Below are positions 44,601 to 55,075 of a stretch of DNA of 64,000 nt, piece after piece. How positions within the stretch are numbered: the first letter of the stretch is position 1; each line of letters opens with the position of its first letter. The notes under the pieces were generated by a model that worked only from the letters and a program-made list of their open reading frames with translations, made no database searches and had not been told where the DNA came from. Made by a program: the position numbers and the translations under genes. The DNA is from Aristolochia californica. Lineage: Eukaryota; Streptophyta; Magnoliopsida; Piperales; Aristolochiaceae. Location of the stretch: NCBI GenBank assembly GCA_029961685.1, contig JARWKL010000011.1, forward strand, positions 6,326,501 to 6,390,500. The letters run 5' to 3'.

Positions 44601-47600
44601 AAAATGTTTTTGTGGTCTTCTATTCAGGGGAAAAAGCAAGGAGCAAAATATTGAAGATTTGTGAAGCATTTGGAGCCAATCGATACCCTTTTTCAGAAGA
44701 CATGAGCAAACAAAGACAGACTATTGAAGAGGTATGCGAATTCAGCATTATTATCTTTTTCTCTCTTTCTTTTTATTTTTATTTTTTAGAAATAGAATTT
44801 TGGCATTGTTTTAGTTTCGGTTATTGGGGTAGAATTTCCGTTATTGCCTGAATCTTTTAAGTTTGTGTTTTGGGTAATTTATTCTCTTTTCTGTTGACTA
44901 TTTCTGCCCAATGTTATTTCTTTTGAAATAAAGGGTCTTCCTAGTGGCATGTGCCATTTGAAATGATATTCCTGAAGTCTGAAGGCTTCCTTGCTATGTT
45001 TTTTCAGCAATAAAAACAGCAGTACATATTGTCATTATTTGTAATCTTCAGTAACTGCAATGATCAACTTGATGTTTGGAAAATTTCTGCTACCAGGTTT
45101 CAGGAAAACTCGAGGAGCTGAAGACTACAATAGATGTTGGACTAATGCATAAAGATAATTTACTGAACTCCATTGGATACCAATTTGAGCAGTGGAACCT
45201 TTTGGTACATTTCTCTTAGTAAACTTTTATTATGTTTTTCTTTTAGATAAGCAGATCTTTTATTCCAAGAGATGGTATTAAAGCAGCAGTTACTTTGCTT
45301 GCTGGATTCAGGTGAGGAAGGAGAAATCAGTGTACCACACCTTGAACATGCTAAGTATTGATGTGACGAAGAAATGTCTTGTTGCAGAGGGTTGGAGCCC
45401 TGTTTTTGCATCGAATCAGGTGAGTAGTACTCCATTTTCATTTGTAATTCATATGTTGTGATTTTTCAAGCAGTTTTTGTGCTGTCACATGCAGATGGTA
45501 ATCTTGGCAAAGTATGAAGATTTTAGTTTAAATTTTTTTTTTTGAAACATAAAATATCATTAAAATTGAAACTGGAAATCTGGATTGCTTTGGCTCAATG
45601 GTCTACTTAGGAGTTCGTATTGTGAGATTTTGGTTTTTACTTTCGCCACGACTGGTGTATCTAGGGTGTATGTGTGTATAACAAATATTAAAAAAAATTT
45701 GAAATCTGAGACATTCAGACATTAAAACTAGATTAGAAAAGCATATATCACTTCTGATATGGAGAAAAGTTGTATTTCTTTAATAATTTGAGCTGTGGAA
45801 TAGGAGAACAAAAGAAGAAAGTCACACCAGTGAAAGTGACAAATGAGAATTGACAACTTTTGCAACCAAATAGAAATAAAACAGTCTGTTAAGGAATAAT
45901 CCCACATGGATTAGTGAGATCAAAGATCTTGTATTTATTAGTTGGAAAAAAGGTTTCCTAAGATGACTAGTCATTTTGAGATAGGCCTTGGACCCAACTT
46001 CACATGGTATCAGAACAAGTACTCGTATGTGGGTTTCCACCCAAATTATCCACGTGCCTATAAGCGAGGGTGAGTGTTAAGAAATAGTCCTACATGGATT
46101 AATGAGACCAAAGATTTTGCGTTTATTAGTTGGAAAAGAGGTTTCTTAAGAGGACTAGTCATTTTGGGATAGGCCTTGGACGCAATTTAACAGTCTAACA
46201 TTATTAAAACAGGGAGGGTCCATCAATTCAAAAAGTAGAATTATTGAATTGCCTACCCCAAATCATTAAGCAAAAATACTAAATAGTAGAAGTATTTTAA
46301 TTTCACAAGATTGCTGAGCCACATAATTTTTGTAACAATCAGAGGCTCAAGTTGCTAGAAAATGCTGGATCGTTAGTATGATCCTTTGTACAGGAACCTT
46401 AATGGTGTAACACATAACCTTAAGCAGTAACAAAACCCATATGCTTAACTTACACACTATTCATACCATGGACCATATTAACCAAATTTACGTTTGACCT
46501 GTGCAGATTCAGGATGCACTGCATCTGGCAGCTGTTGATAGTAACTCACAAGTGGGGACCATTTTCCAGGTTCTGCTTACAAGAGAGTCTCCACCCACAT
46601 ACTTTAGGACAAACAAGTTTACTTCTTCTTTTCAAGAGATTGTGGATGCCTATGGGTGAGTTTTGCTTTTGATCTGTTTGGTCAGGGATGTGTTTATGGA
46701 TAAAGTGTTCCTTACGGTCAAGGTCCAACATCTTTCTGAGCATTCCTTAATTCCAGTGATTTTTTTTAGTAGCAGGATGTAGTAAAAAATAAGTCCCAAA
46801 TTATTTGTACATTTTTATGTTTTGAATGTTTATTGATTTAAATATTTAATCTTTTCAAATACTAAATTTCTTTATCTTATATATTTATGGCTTTGTTAAG
46901 ATAATAGTGCTGTGTTTTTCTGCTAAAGTAATGGGGACTCCTTCCTCATCATACCCTAATGTTTTCTTGTATTTTCTGCTGAAGTAATAAAAACCTTCCA
47001 TGAAAAATAGCTGTATTTTTTTGTCAAAGTCAATCTACCAGTTTTTTTTTTTTTTTTTTTTGTCTCGGACACATGAATACTCGAGTTGGATTGGAACTCA
47101 CCAGTCTAGTGGCTGGACTTGGGGCGAGTTGGTGGGGACTCGGAAGGAACAGAGGTGGGTCGAGCCTCACCCCTTAACTTGGCTCACCTAGTTCCAAATC
47201 CTATCCGACTTACCCAAGTTGCAAGTCGACTCAACGAGACAAACAAACGTGCAATCTACCAAAAAAGAGTGTTGCAAGCTACACAGTTGAAAATTTTGAC
47301 ACTAGACATTGCAGCTCAGGTGTCATGATGTGTTTGCTTGTGCATAGGTGCTTATGGTGCATGCCAAGTAAGCTAAAGGCCATGTCTTCATAAAGCAAAA
47401 TGCTTCCCATTCTTTTTCACTTTCTGTCTCCTCACTTGGTGCAGCTGCCATTCATATCTTTGTTCCTTCTCTCTTTTTTTTTTTTTTTTTTTTTGAAATG
47501 ATGCTAAATTTTATTAAGACAAAACTCAAACGAGAAAATTACAAGGGGGAAGCCTTCCCAAACAATTAGAGATAGCTGGGAGGTTCAGAATTTTGCCAAT

Positions 47601-50600
47601 TTATCAGCCAAAGAATTAGCTGATCTAGGAACGAGGTTCCAATTACAATGAATGAATGACACAATGTCAGCAATACAATTAGTGATTGGCCAGTGGCGCC
47701 AAGGGGGGGAGCTATCTTTAGAACACCAGCTGATGACAGTCTTTGAGCCTCCTTCGATAAGCAGCTTGCCTTGGAGGCATTCTTTGAAGATTTGGAGGCC
47801 GAATAGAAGAGCACTCACTTCAGTTGTATTTGAATCAGCAATACTCACTGGCCCTGTTCCTTCTCTCTTATAACCCTCTTGCTATCTTTTTCCCTTACCC
47901 TTTTCATCTCTCCTTCCTCTCTTCTCTGGTTTTTTGTTCTTGCTTTTCAATGACCTACCAGTATATCATTGGCCTCTCATTGGCTACTAACTAGTGGCTC
48001 TGTCACCACACTTTGGGGAGTAAGGCAAGGCTGGAAGAGGAAGAGAGGGGGAGAAGAAAGAGAAAGAAGAAATAAGAGTAGTAGGAGGTGGGCAATGAGG
48101 CAGAGAAGGTGTCATGCAGGCATAGGGGAAGAAAAAGAAAAAAGAATATTTACTTTAAAAGTAGTTTTGTATAATTAGGGGGATTTTTCATTAACTTCCA
48201 TGCTTTGTCCACATGTATGGAGTGTACATTATTGTTTCTGAGATAGTTCTCATAACCTTTGAGTCAACTTTTTTTTTTTTTTTTTGTTTCCTTCCTATGG
48301 TGTGGTAATAAATCTTAAAACAAATATCCTGTACAGTTGTCCTGGAGCATAATGGATAACTCGTGTCTTTTGTTATTACAGGGTGGCAAAGTATCAAGAA
48401 GCAAATCCTGGTGTTTATACAATTATTACATTTCCATTTTTGTTTGCTGTCATGTTTGGTGACTGGGGCCATGGGATATGTTTGCTACTTGGAACATTGT
48501 ATTTCATAATCCGTGAAAAGAAACTATCTACTCAGGTGAGAGTGAAACCTGCACTAAACACTCTTCATAATCTAACTGAAGCATTCTTCATTACAGTGGC
48601 CTTTGTTATTTCTTTTGTCATTTTTATTTACATTTCAATGCATACTTTTCTTAGTTTTCACTCTTTGAGGTTAACCATTTTTCTCTTGTGATGACTGTTT
48701 ACAAGTCTTTTCATTCTTTGGATGCTTCTGTGATAAGAGTATTAACATTGTTTGAGACAATTTGCTCAATGTTTCTATTTAAATTTGAATTTTTTCCTTC
48801 AAGAACTACATTAAGACAAGTGGCATGGTTAGGGTTGTCTTTGTGAAGTTTTCATGCCCTATATTTATTTTGAAAGGGCCACCATTGATCTTGTTGATTT
48901 TGTACACCATTGTTGAGTTTATTCTCCTTGTATAATTTATATAGCATTAGAAGTAGTTTTTTTCTTCACGAAAAAAAATGCTTTATTTCATTCAGTGTGG
49001 GGTTTTCCTCAACCTGTATTGTTGAATGGTCATTTCTATATGATGGACATGAAGAATGGATGTACAATGATAAGACTCTTCTTTTAAAGTGGTTAGATGT
49101 TATTTAAGTGACATTAACTTGGGATTGGTTGAAACTGGTAGGACAAGGCCCTTTGATTACTATTTGTCTCTAATGTCAGTGACGAAGCAGAAATGTTATG
49201 GATTGTCTACTTCTTGTATTCACTATGTGCTTTAAGATACATCACATTTGGGTCATACTTTTCTTTTTATTTATCTGTTTCCAATCTTTGTCATTGTTGC
49301 ACAACATAGCAGCATTTTTCATAAGGGATCGCCCTTAAGAAATTAAATGAAGCAGAGGATATGTTGTGGAACCATTCAGGCTATTCTGTAAAGAACCATT
49401 TACAGGAGCCTGCTTAGAAAAAAAGTGTAGAGATGGGCGAATGGAAAAGGACAAATTGGTCAATAAATTAAAGTTAGCAACCGTGCAACTTGTTAGTACC
49501 TTATAGCAGAACCATGACCTATGGTTCTCAAAAAAAAAAAAAAAGGATTACAATTTCAATTCGTAATTTTATAGAATTTTTTTAAGGTGGGTGGTAATAA
49601 TTTGACGATGAATGAGAAGCATGTCTATTGTTGATTGGGCGTTTACCTCAATGGTCACGTGGGCGTTTTCTAAAATAAGGCCTTTAGTTAGAATCTCACT
49701 GGGGGAAAGGGGTGTAGTCTGTGTTTTTAATCAACATTTGAAAAAATTAACCTGATGATGAATGAGAAGCAAGTCAATTGTGGTGCCTGGATTCATAACC
49801 CTCATATCTTATTGGTCTTAATGGAAAATGCGTAATCTCAAAGTCGGCTCCAGCTATTCTTGAATAATCTGGTCAGTGCATGTTCACTCTTTTAGAAACC
49901 AACTATCTATTAGTTTTCTACTAGTTCATCAGGGGATTATCTAACTCTCAGAAATTATTGGTGAAGCAGATATTTTTCTTTTCTTTTTCGTTTTTTGTTT
50001 TTGTTTTTGTGCATGACGGTAAAGTAGAAAATTGACAGTATGTATGATGGATAAATTTCTATAATAATCAAATTATGAATGCTGAATGGGTGTTGTCACT
50101 TCTCGAGCAGTTTGGCTAGTTCTGATCCTCAATTGCTGTTCTTATTTCGCAACCCTCAATTGCTGTTCTTATTTGGCAACATGGCTGCTTATATCTACCT
50201 TACCTCTTCTTATCTTCCTTGCAATTCCTCTGAAAGGCTTGAGTTAACTGAATCCTGCTTGTCCTGAAACAGAAGCTTGGAGACATTCTGGAGATGACAT
50301 TCGGTGGGCGTTATGTTCTTCTTATGATGGCCTTGTTTTCAATATACACAGGATTTATCTACAATGAGTTCTTTTCTGTCCCTTTCAATATCTTTGGTCC
50401 ATCTGCCTATGAATGTCGGGATCCTACCTGCAGGTATTTGAACAAATTTCTCAATTATGAAAAGGGCCTCAGGACTTGATTGCTTGGTATAACTTCTCAT
50501 CTGCTCATTCTTTGCCCTTCAGTGATGCTTCTGTAGCAGGCTTAATCAAGGTCCGTGACGCTTATCCATTTGGAGTGGATTCTCAATGGCACGGTAGTCG

Positions 50601-52300
50601 CACTGAGCTGCCATTTTTGAATTCATTGAAGATGAAGATGTCTATCCTTATTGGAGTCGCCCAAATGAATCTTGGTATCATCTTGAGCTATTTCAATGCT
50701 CAATTCTTTGGAAACCACCTGAATACGTGGTAAGATATTGGCTTGTTTCTCCTTCCTGTAGGCATGTTTTGTTTATCAGAGAGATATTAACTTGTTTTTT
50801 AATATTTCCTCCAGGTTCCAGTTTCTTCCACAGCTGATTTTCCTTAATGCTTTGTTTGGGTATCTTTCACTTCTTATTGTTTGGAAGTGGGTCAGTGGCT
50901 CAAAAGCTGATTTGTACCACATAATGATTTATATGTTCCTGAGTCCAACAGATGATCTTGGGGAAAACCAGCTTTTCGTTGGCCAGAAGACACTTCAGGT
51001 GGAACTTGTTTTATGTCTGATACAACTTTTGTTCTTTGATACAATTCCACTAAATTTATCTGTTCTTGTATGTGCTAGCTTGTTTTACTGTTGCTGGCAC
51101 TCATTTCTGTTCCGTGGATGCTACTTCCAAAACCTTTTCTTATGAAAAAGCAATATGAAGAGGTAATTGTCTATAAGTTTTCCTTTCTTGTTATGTGGAT
51201 CTGTAGTCTTTTTCAGCTATTATTATATGCCTTCTATAGAACCCTATTTCAAAATATACTGATGCTATTGTTATATCAGAGGCATCGAGGTCAAGCCTAT
51301 ACCATGCTCCATGGTGCAGATTCTGAATCATATGATATGGAACCAGAACATGGGTCTCATGGTCATGAGGAGTTTGTCTTCAGTGAAGTTTTCGTACACC
51401 AACTTATACATACAATAGAATTTGTTCTGGGCGCTGTGTCCAATACTGCTTCTTATCTTCGACTCTGGGCTCTAAGGTATACTGATTTTATATGACAAAT
51501 GTGAATTGCTCTTGAGTATTCACCATTGAATGGTACATCTAAATGGGGGTTATATGATAGCTGACAACATTTCACTGGAAGAACCATCTGCATAAAAAGT
51601 ATTTGCATGGGAAAAACACATAATCAAATGGTGCAACATTCAAGAGAAAAAGAAAATGATGGTATACTAACTTCAGAGGTGAATTTTAAACATGGCTTAA
51701 AAAAAGCAAACTTGAGTTGCTAGAATTTTTCAGTAATTATTGAAGTCTTGCACTTGTAATATCTATGGTGGGATTCCTGAATTGATAGCTATAGTTTGCA
51801 GTGTGTGTCGAGTAGAACTTCTCCAAAAAGGGAATCCTAAAATCTGTGCAAGAATAAAAACCTCTTGTTTTTACTCTTCGTATTACACTTTTTGAATCTG
51901 ACTCTTGATTTGCTGGACCTGTCTCAGTCTTGCTCATTCAGAGTTATCAAGTGTATTCTATGATAAGGTTTTAGTACTTGCTTGGAGGTAAAGTTTTAAG
52001 CAGTCTGTGCTTTAATCTATTTTTACATTAGAGTGAACAGATATTACTGCATGGGATCCGAAGTACTAATTCTGCAATCTGTGTTCTTCATACAGCTTCA
52101 ACAATGTCATTATCCTCATTGTTGGCATCATCGTCTTCGTCTGTGCAACTGTTGGTGTGTTGCTTGTGATGGAAACATTGAGTGCATTCCTCCATGCTTT
52201 GCGACTTCATTGGGTGGAGTTCCAGAACAAGTTCTATGAAGGAGATGGATACAAATTTCACCCATATTCGTTTGCTTCTTTAGGAGATGACGAAGATTAA
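32620..52300 (+). CDS. VHA-a: V-type proton ATPase subunit a (VHA-a), 817 aa, 18 exons
   Basis: Membrane subunit of the V0 sector that forms the proton half-channels beside the c-ring and helps acidify vacuole or trans-Golgi. Exons: 32620-32760, 35411-35455, 42975-43097, 43195-43302, 43552-43659, 43744-43917, 44594-44731, 45097-45204, 45312-45419, 46507-46655, 48382-48535, 50273-50433, 50523-50729, 50815-50998, 51079-51162, 51280-51476, 51928-51987, 52096-52300. All introns are GT-AG and the frame stays open for 817 codons, the normal family length. The cytosolic N-terminal half (about 1-400) is followed by the membrane half, starting near [15 protein letters not shown] (418-432). Proton-path residues are present: Arg725 in [12 protein letters not shown] (yeast Vph1 R735 equivalent), His733, Glu776 and Arg786 in [10 protein letters not shown]. 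The Gly/Cys-rich N-terminus (MAGGGCC) resembles tonoplast a2/a3 rather than a1 of Arabidopsis; that subtype call is inference. The ATG is the first in frame and matches family starts. Confidence 0.97.
32816..33296 (+). repeat. Intron 1 minisatellite, five units of 80-102 bp
   Basis: Units start with (t/a)actggggtttcata at about 32816, 32916, 32996, 33095 and 33197. Each continues through a T-run, gtcttgatcctagtgt, gaatttctgccttccatag and tttttgcgcaata. Length varies mainly in the T-runs. Confidence 0.9.
34559..34640. repeat. Long hairpin in intron 1
   Basis: Arms of about 32 nt (34559-34590 and about 34608-34640) are complementary with one mismatch. The left arm reads aatacagatatacagacttt and continues to gcttcttttttt. 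The loop is about 17 nt. Confidence 0.85.
35503..35656 (+). repeat. Four 38-39-bp tandem units
   Basis: Units starting near 35503, 35542, 35580 and 35618 share 'aattttta' and 'tttgatgttaata' (one unit has ttggatg). Confidence 0.85.
36285..36536 (-). pseudogene. Captured gene fragment, unrecognised
   Basis: A minus-strand frame of 83 codons ([20 protein letters not shown], then [15 protein letters not shown], then PAGEVQWEF). Its first part is repeated in the next two 390-bp units. It has the composition of real coding sequence, and a possible splice donor lies inside it, so it may be two exons with a retained junction. No family could be named. Confidence 0.4.
36429..37598. repeat. Three tandem 390-bp repeats, apparently identical
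   Basis: The period is exactly 390: ctctggcctg occurs at 36431, 36821 and 37211. I see no difference between copies 1 and 2. Copy 3 departs only at its last bases (tgaaaaaaccc). On the minus strand each unit contains what looks like exon sequence: a helical [20 protein letters not shown] stretch, then [18 protein letters not shown] followed by a consensus-like donor, gtaagc. The reading continues beyond copy 1 to 36285 in an 83-codon frame (PAGEVQWEF). I do not recognise the gene it came from. Confidence 0.92.
38980..39708 (+). mobile_element. LINE 3' fragment with RNase H domain
   Basis: A 203-codon frame (39046-39657) contains the plant LINE RNase [21 protein letters not shown], then [27 protein letters not shown] and [14 protein letters not shown] short 3' tail and an A-rich end (about 39685-39708) follow. 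It is strongly 5'-truncated. A possible target duplication (acgttgtggcct at about 38968; acattgtggtct at about 39707) has two mismatches. It is the same LINE family as 47476-47854. Confidence 0.8.
39839..42601 (-). mobile_element. 5'-truncated LINE (L1-type), 2.76 kb
   Basis: Minus-strand order: RT start (ITLVLKKA..., ENFHPIRLV) near 42590-42520; catalytic YADD ([12 protein letters not shown]) near 41930-41965; the RT thumb region to about 41350; zinc-binding zf-RVT ([17 protein letters not shown], the final Cys lost) near 40730-40790; RNase H ([20 protein letters not shown], then [11 protein letters not shown]) at 40063-40330. A tail of repeated (ATTTTTT on the plus strand) units lies at 39841-39878. 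Flanks tgttggacaaactt (39825-39838) and tgttggactgactt (42602-42615) form a 14-bp target duplication with two mismatches. Endonuclease is absent. Multiple frameshifts make it dead. A small AT-rich insertion lies in the RT near 42440-42510. Confidence 0.88.
45420..46506 (+). other. VHA-a intron 9, host of TRIM 2
   Basis: Starts gtgagt and ends tgtgcag. It includes a possible SINE-like stretch at about 45587-45700 (ttggctcaatggtctacttagg...) and TRIM 2. Confidence 0.9.
45887..46192 (+). mobile_element. TRIM 2: 306-bp terminal-repeat retrotransposon in miniature
   Basis: Two 118-bp direct repeats (45887-46004 and 46075-46192), tgttaag to (c/a)aca, are about 87% identical by eye. Primer site TGGTATCAGAAC (46005-46016) follows the first. 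A purine-rich aagcgagggtgag (about 46062-46074) precedes the second. The interior is only 70 bp and non-coding. Flanking bases share only gtc, so the target duplication is not convincing. It lies in sense orientation inside VHA-a intron 9. Confidence 0.88.
47041..47251 (-). mobile_element. Poly(A) retroposon of unknown source (about 190 bp)
   Basis: A run of about 20 T at 47042-47061 is the poly(A) tail of a minus-strand insertion. Exact 10-bp flanking repeats caatctacca lie at 47031-47040 and 47252-47261. The body is GC-richer than the surrounding intron and I cannot assign it to a gene or a known SINE. Confidence 0.8.
47476..47854 (-). mobile_element. LINE 3' fragment with poly(A) and 15-bp target duplication
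   Basis: The minus strand encodes the end of LINE RNase H ([17 protein letters not shown] [20 protein letters not shown], then [14 protein letters not shown] and [13 protein letters not shown]). A T-run (plus strand) starts at about 47476. Exact 15-bp flanking repeats tgttccttctctctt lie at 47461-47475 and 47855-47869. It is the same family as 38980-39708, in opposite orientation, in the same gene. Confidence 0.93.
48536..50272 (+). other. VHA-a intron 11 (1.7 kb)
   Basis: Starts gtgaga and ends gaaacag. AT-rich. It contains the SINE-like insertion at 49632-49752 and nothing else recognised. Confidence 0.9.
49632..49752 (+). mobile_element. Possible tRNA-derived SINE
   Basis: Box A-like 'tacctcaatggtc' and box B-like 'agttagaatctcac' are spaced as in tRNA promoters. 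Imperfect 29-bp direct repeats flank it (49603-49631 and 49753-49781, about three mismatches; core gatgaatgagaagca). The long flank repeat is unusual for a SINE, so this is tentative. Confidence 0.45.
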
Positions 52301-52443
52301 TGGAAGTAGCAGCAGCTGTAGTGAGTCTTAGATGCTAAGATTATGTAACTTCGTTTTTATTTAATTGAAGGGCTCTAAGAAATGCATAGCCATGTATGTG
52401 TGCAACAGTCGGCTTGCCAATTCTGTTGTTGTTTTACCGAGTG

Positions 52444-52449
52444 AATAAA
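52444..52449 (+). terminator. Polyadenylation signal candidate of VHA-a
   Basis: aataaa lies 144 bases after the stop codon, inside gtgaataaagg. It is the nearest canonical hexamer downstream of the gene. Confidence 0.5.
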
Positions 52450-53640
52450 GGTGAGCCCGCTCTCTTTTATGTGAGGGGGGACACTTACATGTATAGGTGC
52501 TTTGTGTTGATCCACTTTTGATGCGTCTCCGTTTGAGGGAGAGGAAAATCTTTCAATCTTTTGCAGTCTTTCAAGCTCCCCAAGTTTCCTATTGAGAGTC
52601 CCACCTTGCTCGTTAGTTCTCTCTTCTGTACCATGAATATGGATGTTAAGGACACCAAAGGAAAATTGGTTCTCTTTTATTATTTCCACTGCCTAAATTA
52701 TGACTGGTTGGTGCTTTGACTCGTACATAAATGAACTTATTACTATTGGGTAGATGAATTATATTGGTTGTATTTCTTAGTGGATCTAATAAGGTACATC
52801 ACTCAACACATTAGGATAACAAAGCCAAAAGGTAGCTCCAAATAGGAGACTCATAGCATGCCCACTAACCTAGAGAGTGGAGGCCCCAAAAAGGTTTTAA
52901 AGGAGGGTTACAACAGAAAATTATATAGCAAAAAAGGGTTGATAAAAATTAATTATAAAAATAAAATTAATTATAAAACAAAAGAAAAAAATATACATTA
53001 TTTATAACTTAGCCTTTTACAAATGAATTGGTCTTGATGACTCTTTATGCTCATTATACCGTGTTGGGTTGAATTGTCTTGTTGTTTGTCCAGGTGACTT
53101 CCCAAAGAGGGGTTTGAGATTTCACAATTTAACCTTAGTGTGCACATATTTAAGTAAATGTAAATGCAAGAAAAGTAAGAGATATTCACATACAACAATA
53201 ACACAAGATTTTTTATTTTCGATTTTCTCCTATTGGTATCCACTGCCCAAAAACCCAGGCTTAAGAAATTTCACTATTATAAGCTCTATTTCCTTGGAAT
53301 TTATACGTTTCGGTTATCTCTCAAGCCACATGTATGCTCAAATATACAATTATAAATCAATTTTTCCTCAGATTAACTATGACTCTAGCTCTAGCAAGTA
53401 TTTTTATCTAGATTTTGAAAAGGTTCTAGATGAATCAATCATGAAGTTGAAAAATTACAAAACAAAGAAAAACTTATTTACAGCTGTTGAGGGACAACCT
53501 TCTCCTTTGAAATGTCCAAGCCTCCAGCCTTTGATGCATAATGGTGATGATTTAGGAGCTTGACTATATGAAGGTAGGGAGAAGAATTAGATTTGCAAGG
53601 AAGGTTTTTTCTTTCTAAAAATTGGACTTAGGAAGAAATT
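52450..53640. other. Unassigned DNA downstream of VHA-a
   Basis: AT-rich. A 164-codon frame at 53069-53563 has no recognisable domain and an AT-driven composition, so I do not call it a gene. Confidence 0.45.
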
Positions 53641-54659
53641 TCAAGTTTCAGAGCATTCAATGTAGTGGATATGCCGATAAATGCTCATTAGCTTCTCAAA
53701 ACAACATTTGGTGGGGCATTTATAAGTTCCCGAAGCCAAACTAGACAATTTTTATCAGTTTGCAAAAAAACTGACTGTACATTGAGTGATAAGTGCAAAA
53801 TATTGATTGATAAATCAAGTGTAACTACTATATTTTAACCGAAAATGACTTATTAATCGATGATATCATCATTAAATATCCTTCTGAATGATTGATCAAT
53901 CAAAATTCCTATTAGTAGTACATAACAAGTATGCTCAATCAATGGTGTTGCAATATTCGATCATGCTTTATGTCCTTGGTTGGCAAACTTCTATATGATC
54001 GATCAATATCAAGTGCTTGATCGATCAACCAAGATAAGTTTACAATACCTGGACATCATTGATTGATAAATCCACAGGGAATGATCGATTATGCTTTATA
54101 GCACATTTTGGGCAAGTTTTGGTTGATTGATCAATTGATCCTGATTGATTGATCATGCTTTATATGTTTAGCCAGCACACTTCTGGTTGAATGATCATTG
54201 GCAGATGTTGATCGATCAATCTAATACCAATTCACTAAGTAGATTTTTAAAGCATGATTAAAAAATGATCCTAAGTGATTCTAACATGTTAAGAATATGT
54301 GTACATCAGTAAAACATGTAGAAGTGTAATTTTGTTCTAAAGCTCCAAAAATTTCATTATACCTCAAGTTTAGAAGGTTAGAGGTAGCTCCCTTACATAG
54401 AGTGAGTTTTGTGATTTTCATGACTTCCTAAACTCTAGTCTTCAATTCTTTACTTCTTTCTGAGGGTATCTCTTCAATATGACTTTGACACGATTGAATA
54501 ACTCGAAGTCTTTTAGAAGCTTTTGCTAGTGCTTTGCATAGACCTTTGACTTTTGTACCTCTTGAAGGAAATGCATATGTTATGCTACAATTTCTAAAGT
54601 TAAATTGATTGAGTTTTGTAATCATCAAAATAAAGATGAGAGTCAACACTCAGTCAACA
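53641..54659 (-). repeat. Sirevirus 3' LTR, minus strand (left end approximate)
   Basis: On the minus strand it begins tgttgactgagtgttgactc at 54659, preceded by polypurine tract AAAAAAGGGGGAGAT (54660-54674). GATC palindromes lie at about 53780-54240 and a TATA-like ttataaatgcccc near 53720. It is the same layout as 12977-14576. The interior of its element was cut off by element E. Confidence 0.75.
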
Positions 54660-54692
54660 ATCTCCCCCTTTTTTATGATGACAAAACCTAAT

Positions 54693-55075
54693 TATTAGAA
54701 GATGGGCCCAAGCCCACATGACCAAAGAAGACCCACACGTCCAAGTATGTGGAAGATGGGTTCAAACCCACAAGAACAAGGAAGGCCCACACATCCAAGA
54801 GAGGAGAGGTAGAAGATGGGCTCAAACCCACATGCCCACACAGTGGTGGCATGATGATAAATAAAAAGCCATCTCATAAAGATGACATTGATATAATTAG
54901 TTTTAAGTTTTAGGAAAATTATTGTAATATTATAATCTTATTCATCTATAAATTGAGTCTCAAGGGGAGGGTTAGAACACAAGTCCATAATCTTTTTCTT
55001 TCTCCTGTTTTTCTCCCAATGAGTTCATTTTCTTTTTTCTCTATGAGCTAATCCATGGAGTCCTGAAAATCAACA
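54693..55075 (+). repeat. 5' LTR of element E
   Basis: tattagaag (for TGTTGGAAG) to aatcaaca. Contains U3 repeats 'aagatggg.tcaa.cccaca'. Confidence 0.85.

Larger units (their letters stand above)
46656..48381 (+). other. VHA-a intron 10 (1.7 kb)
   Basis: Starts gtgagt and ends attacag. It contains a poly(A) retroposon (47041-47251), a LINE fragment (47476-47854) and a purine-rich tract (about 48030-48150). Confidence 0.9.

Noticed and set aside
53069..53563. 164-codon open frame downstream of VHA-a
   Set aside because: Composition follows AT-rich DNA, there is no recognisable domain or supporting splice context, and it lies just left of a Sirevirus LTR. Chance frame is more likely.
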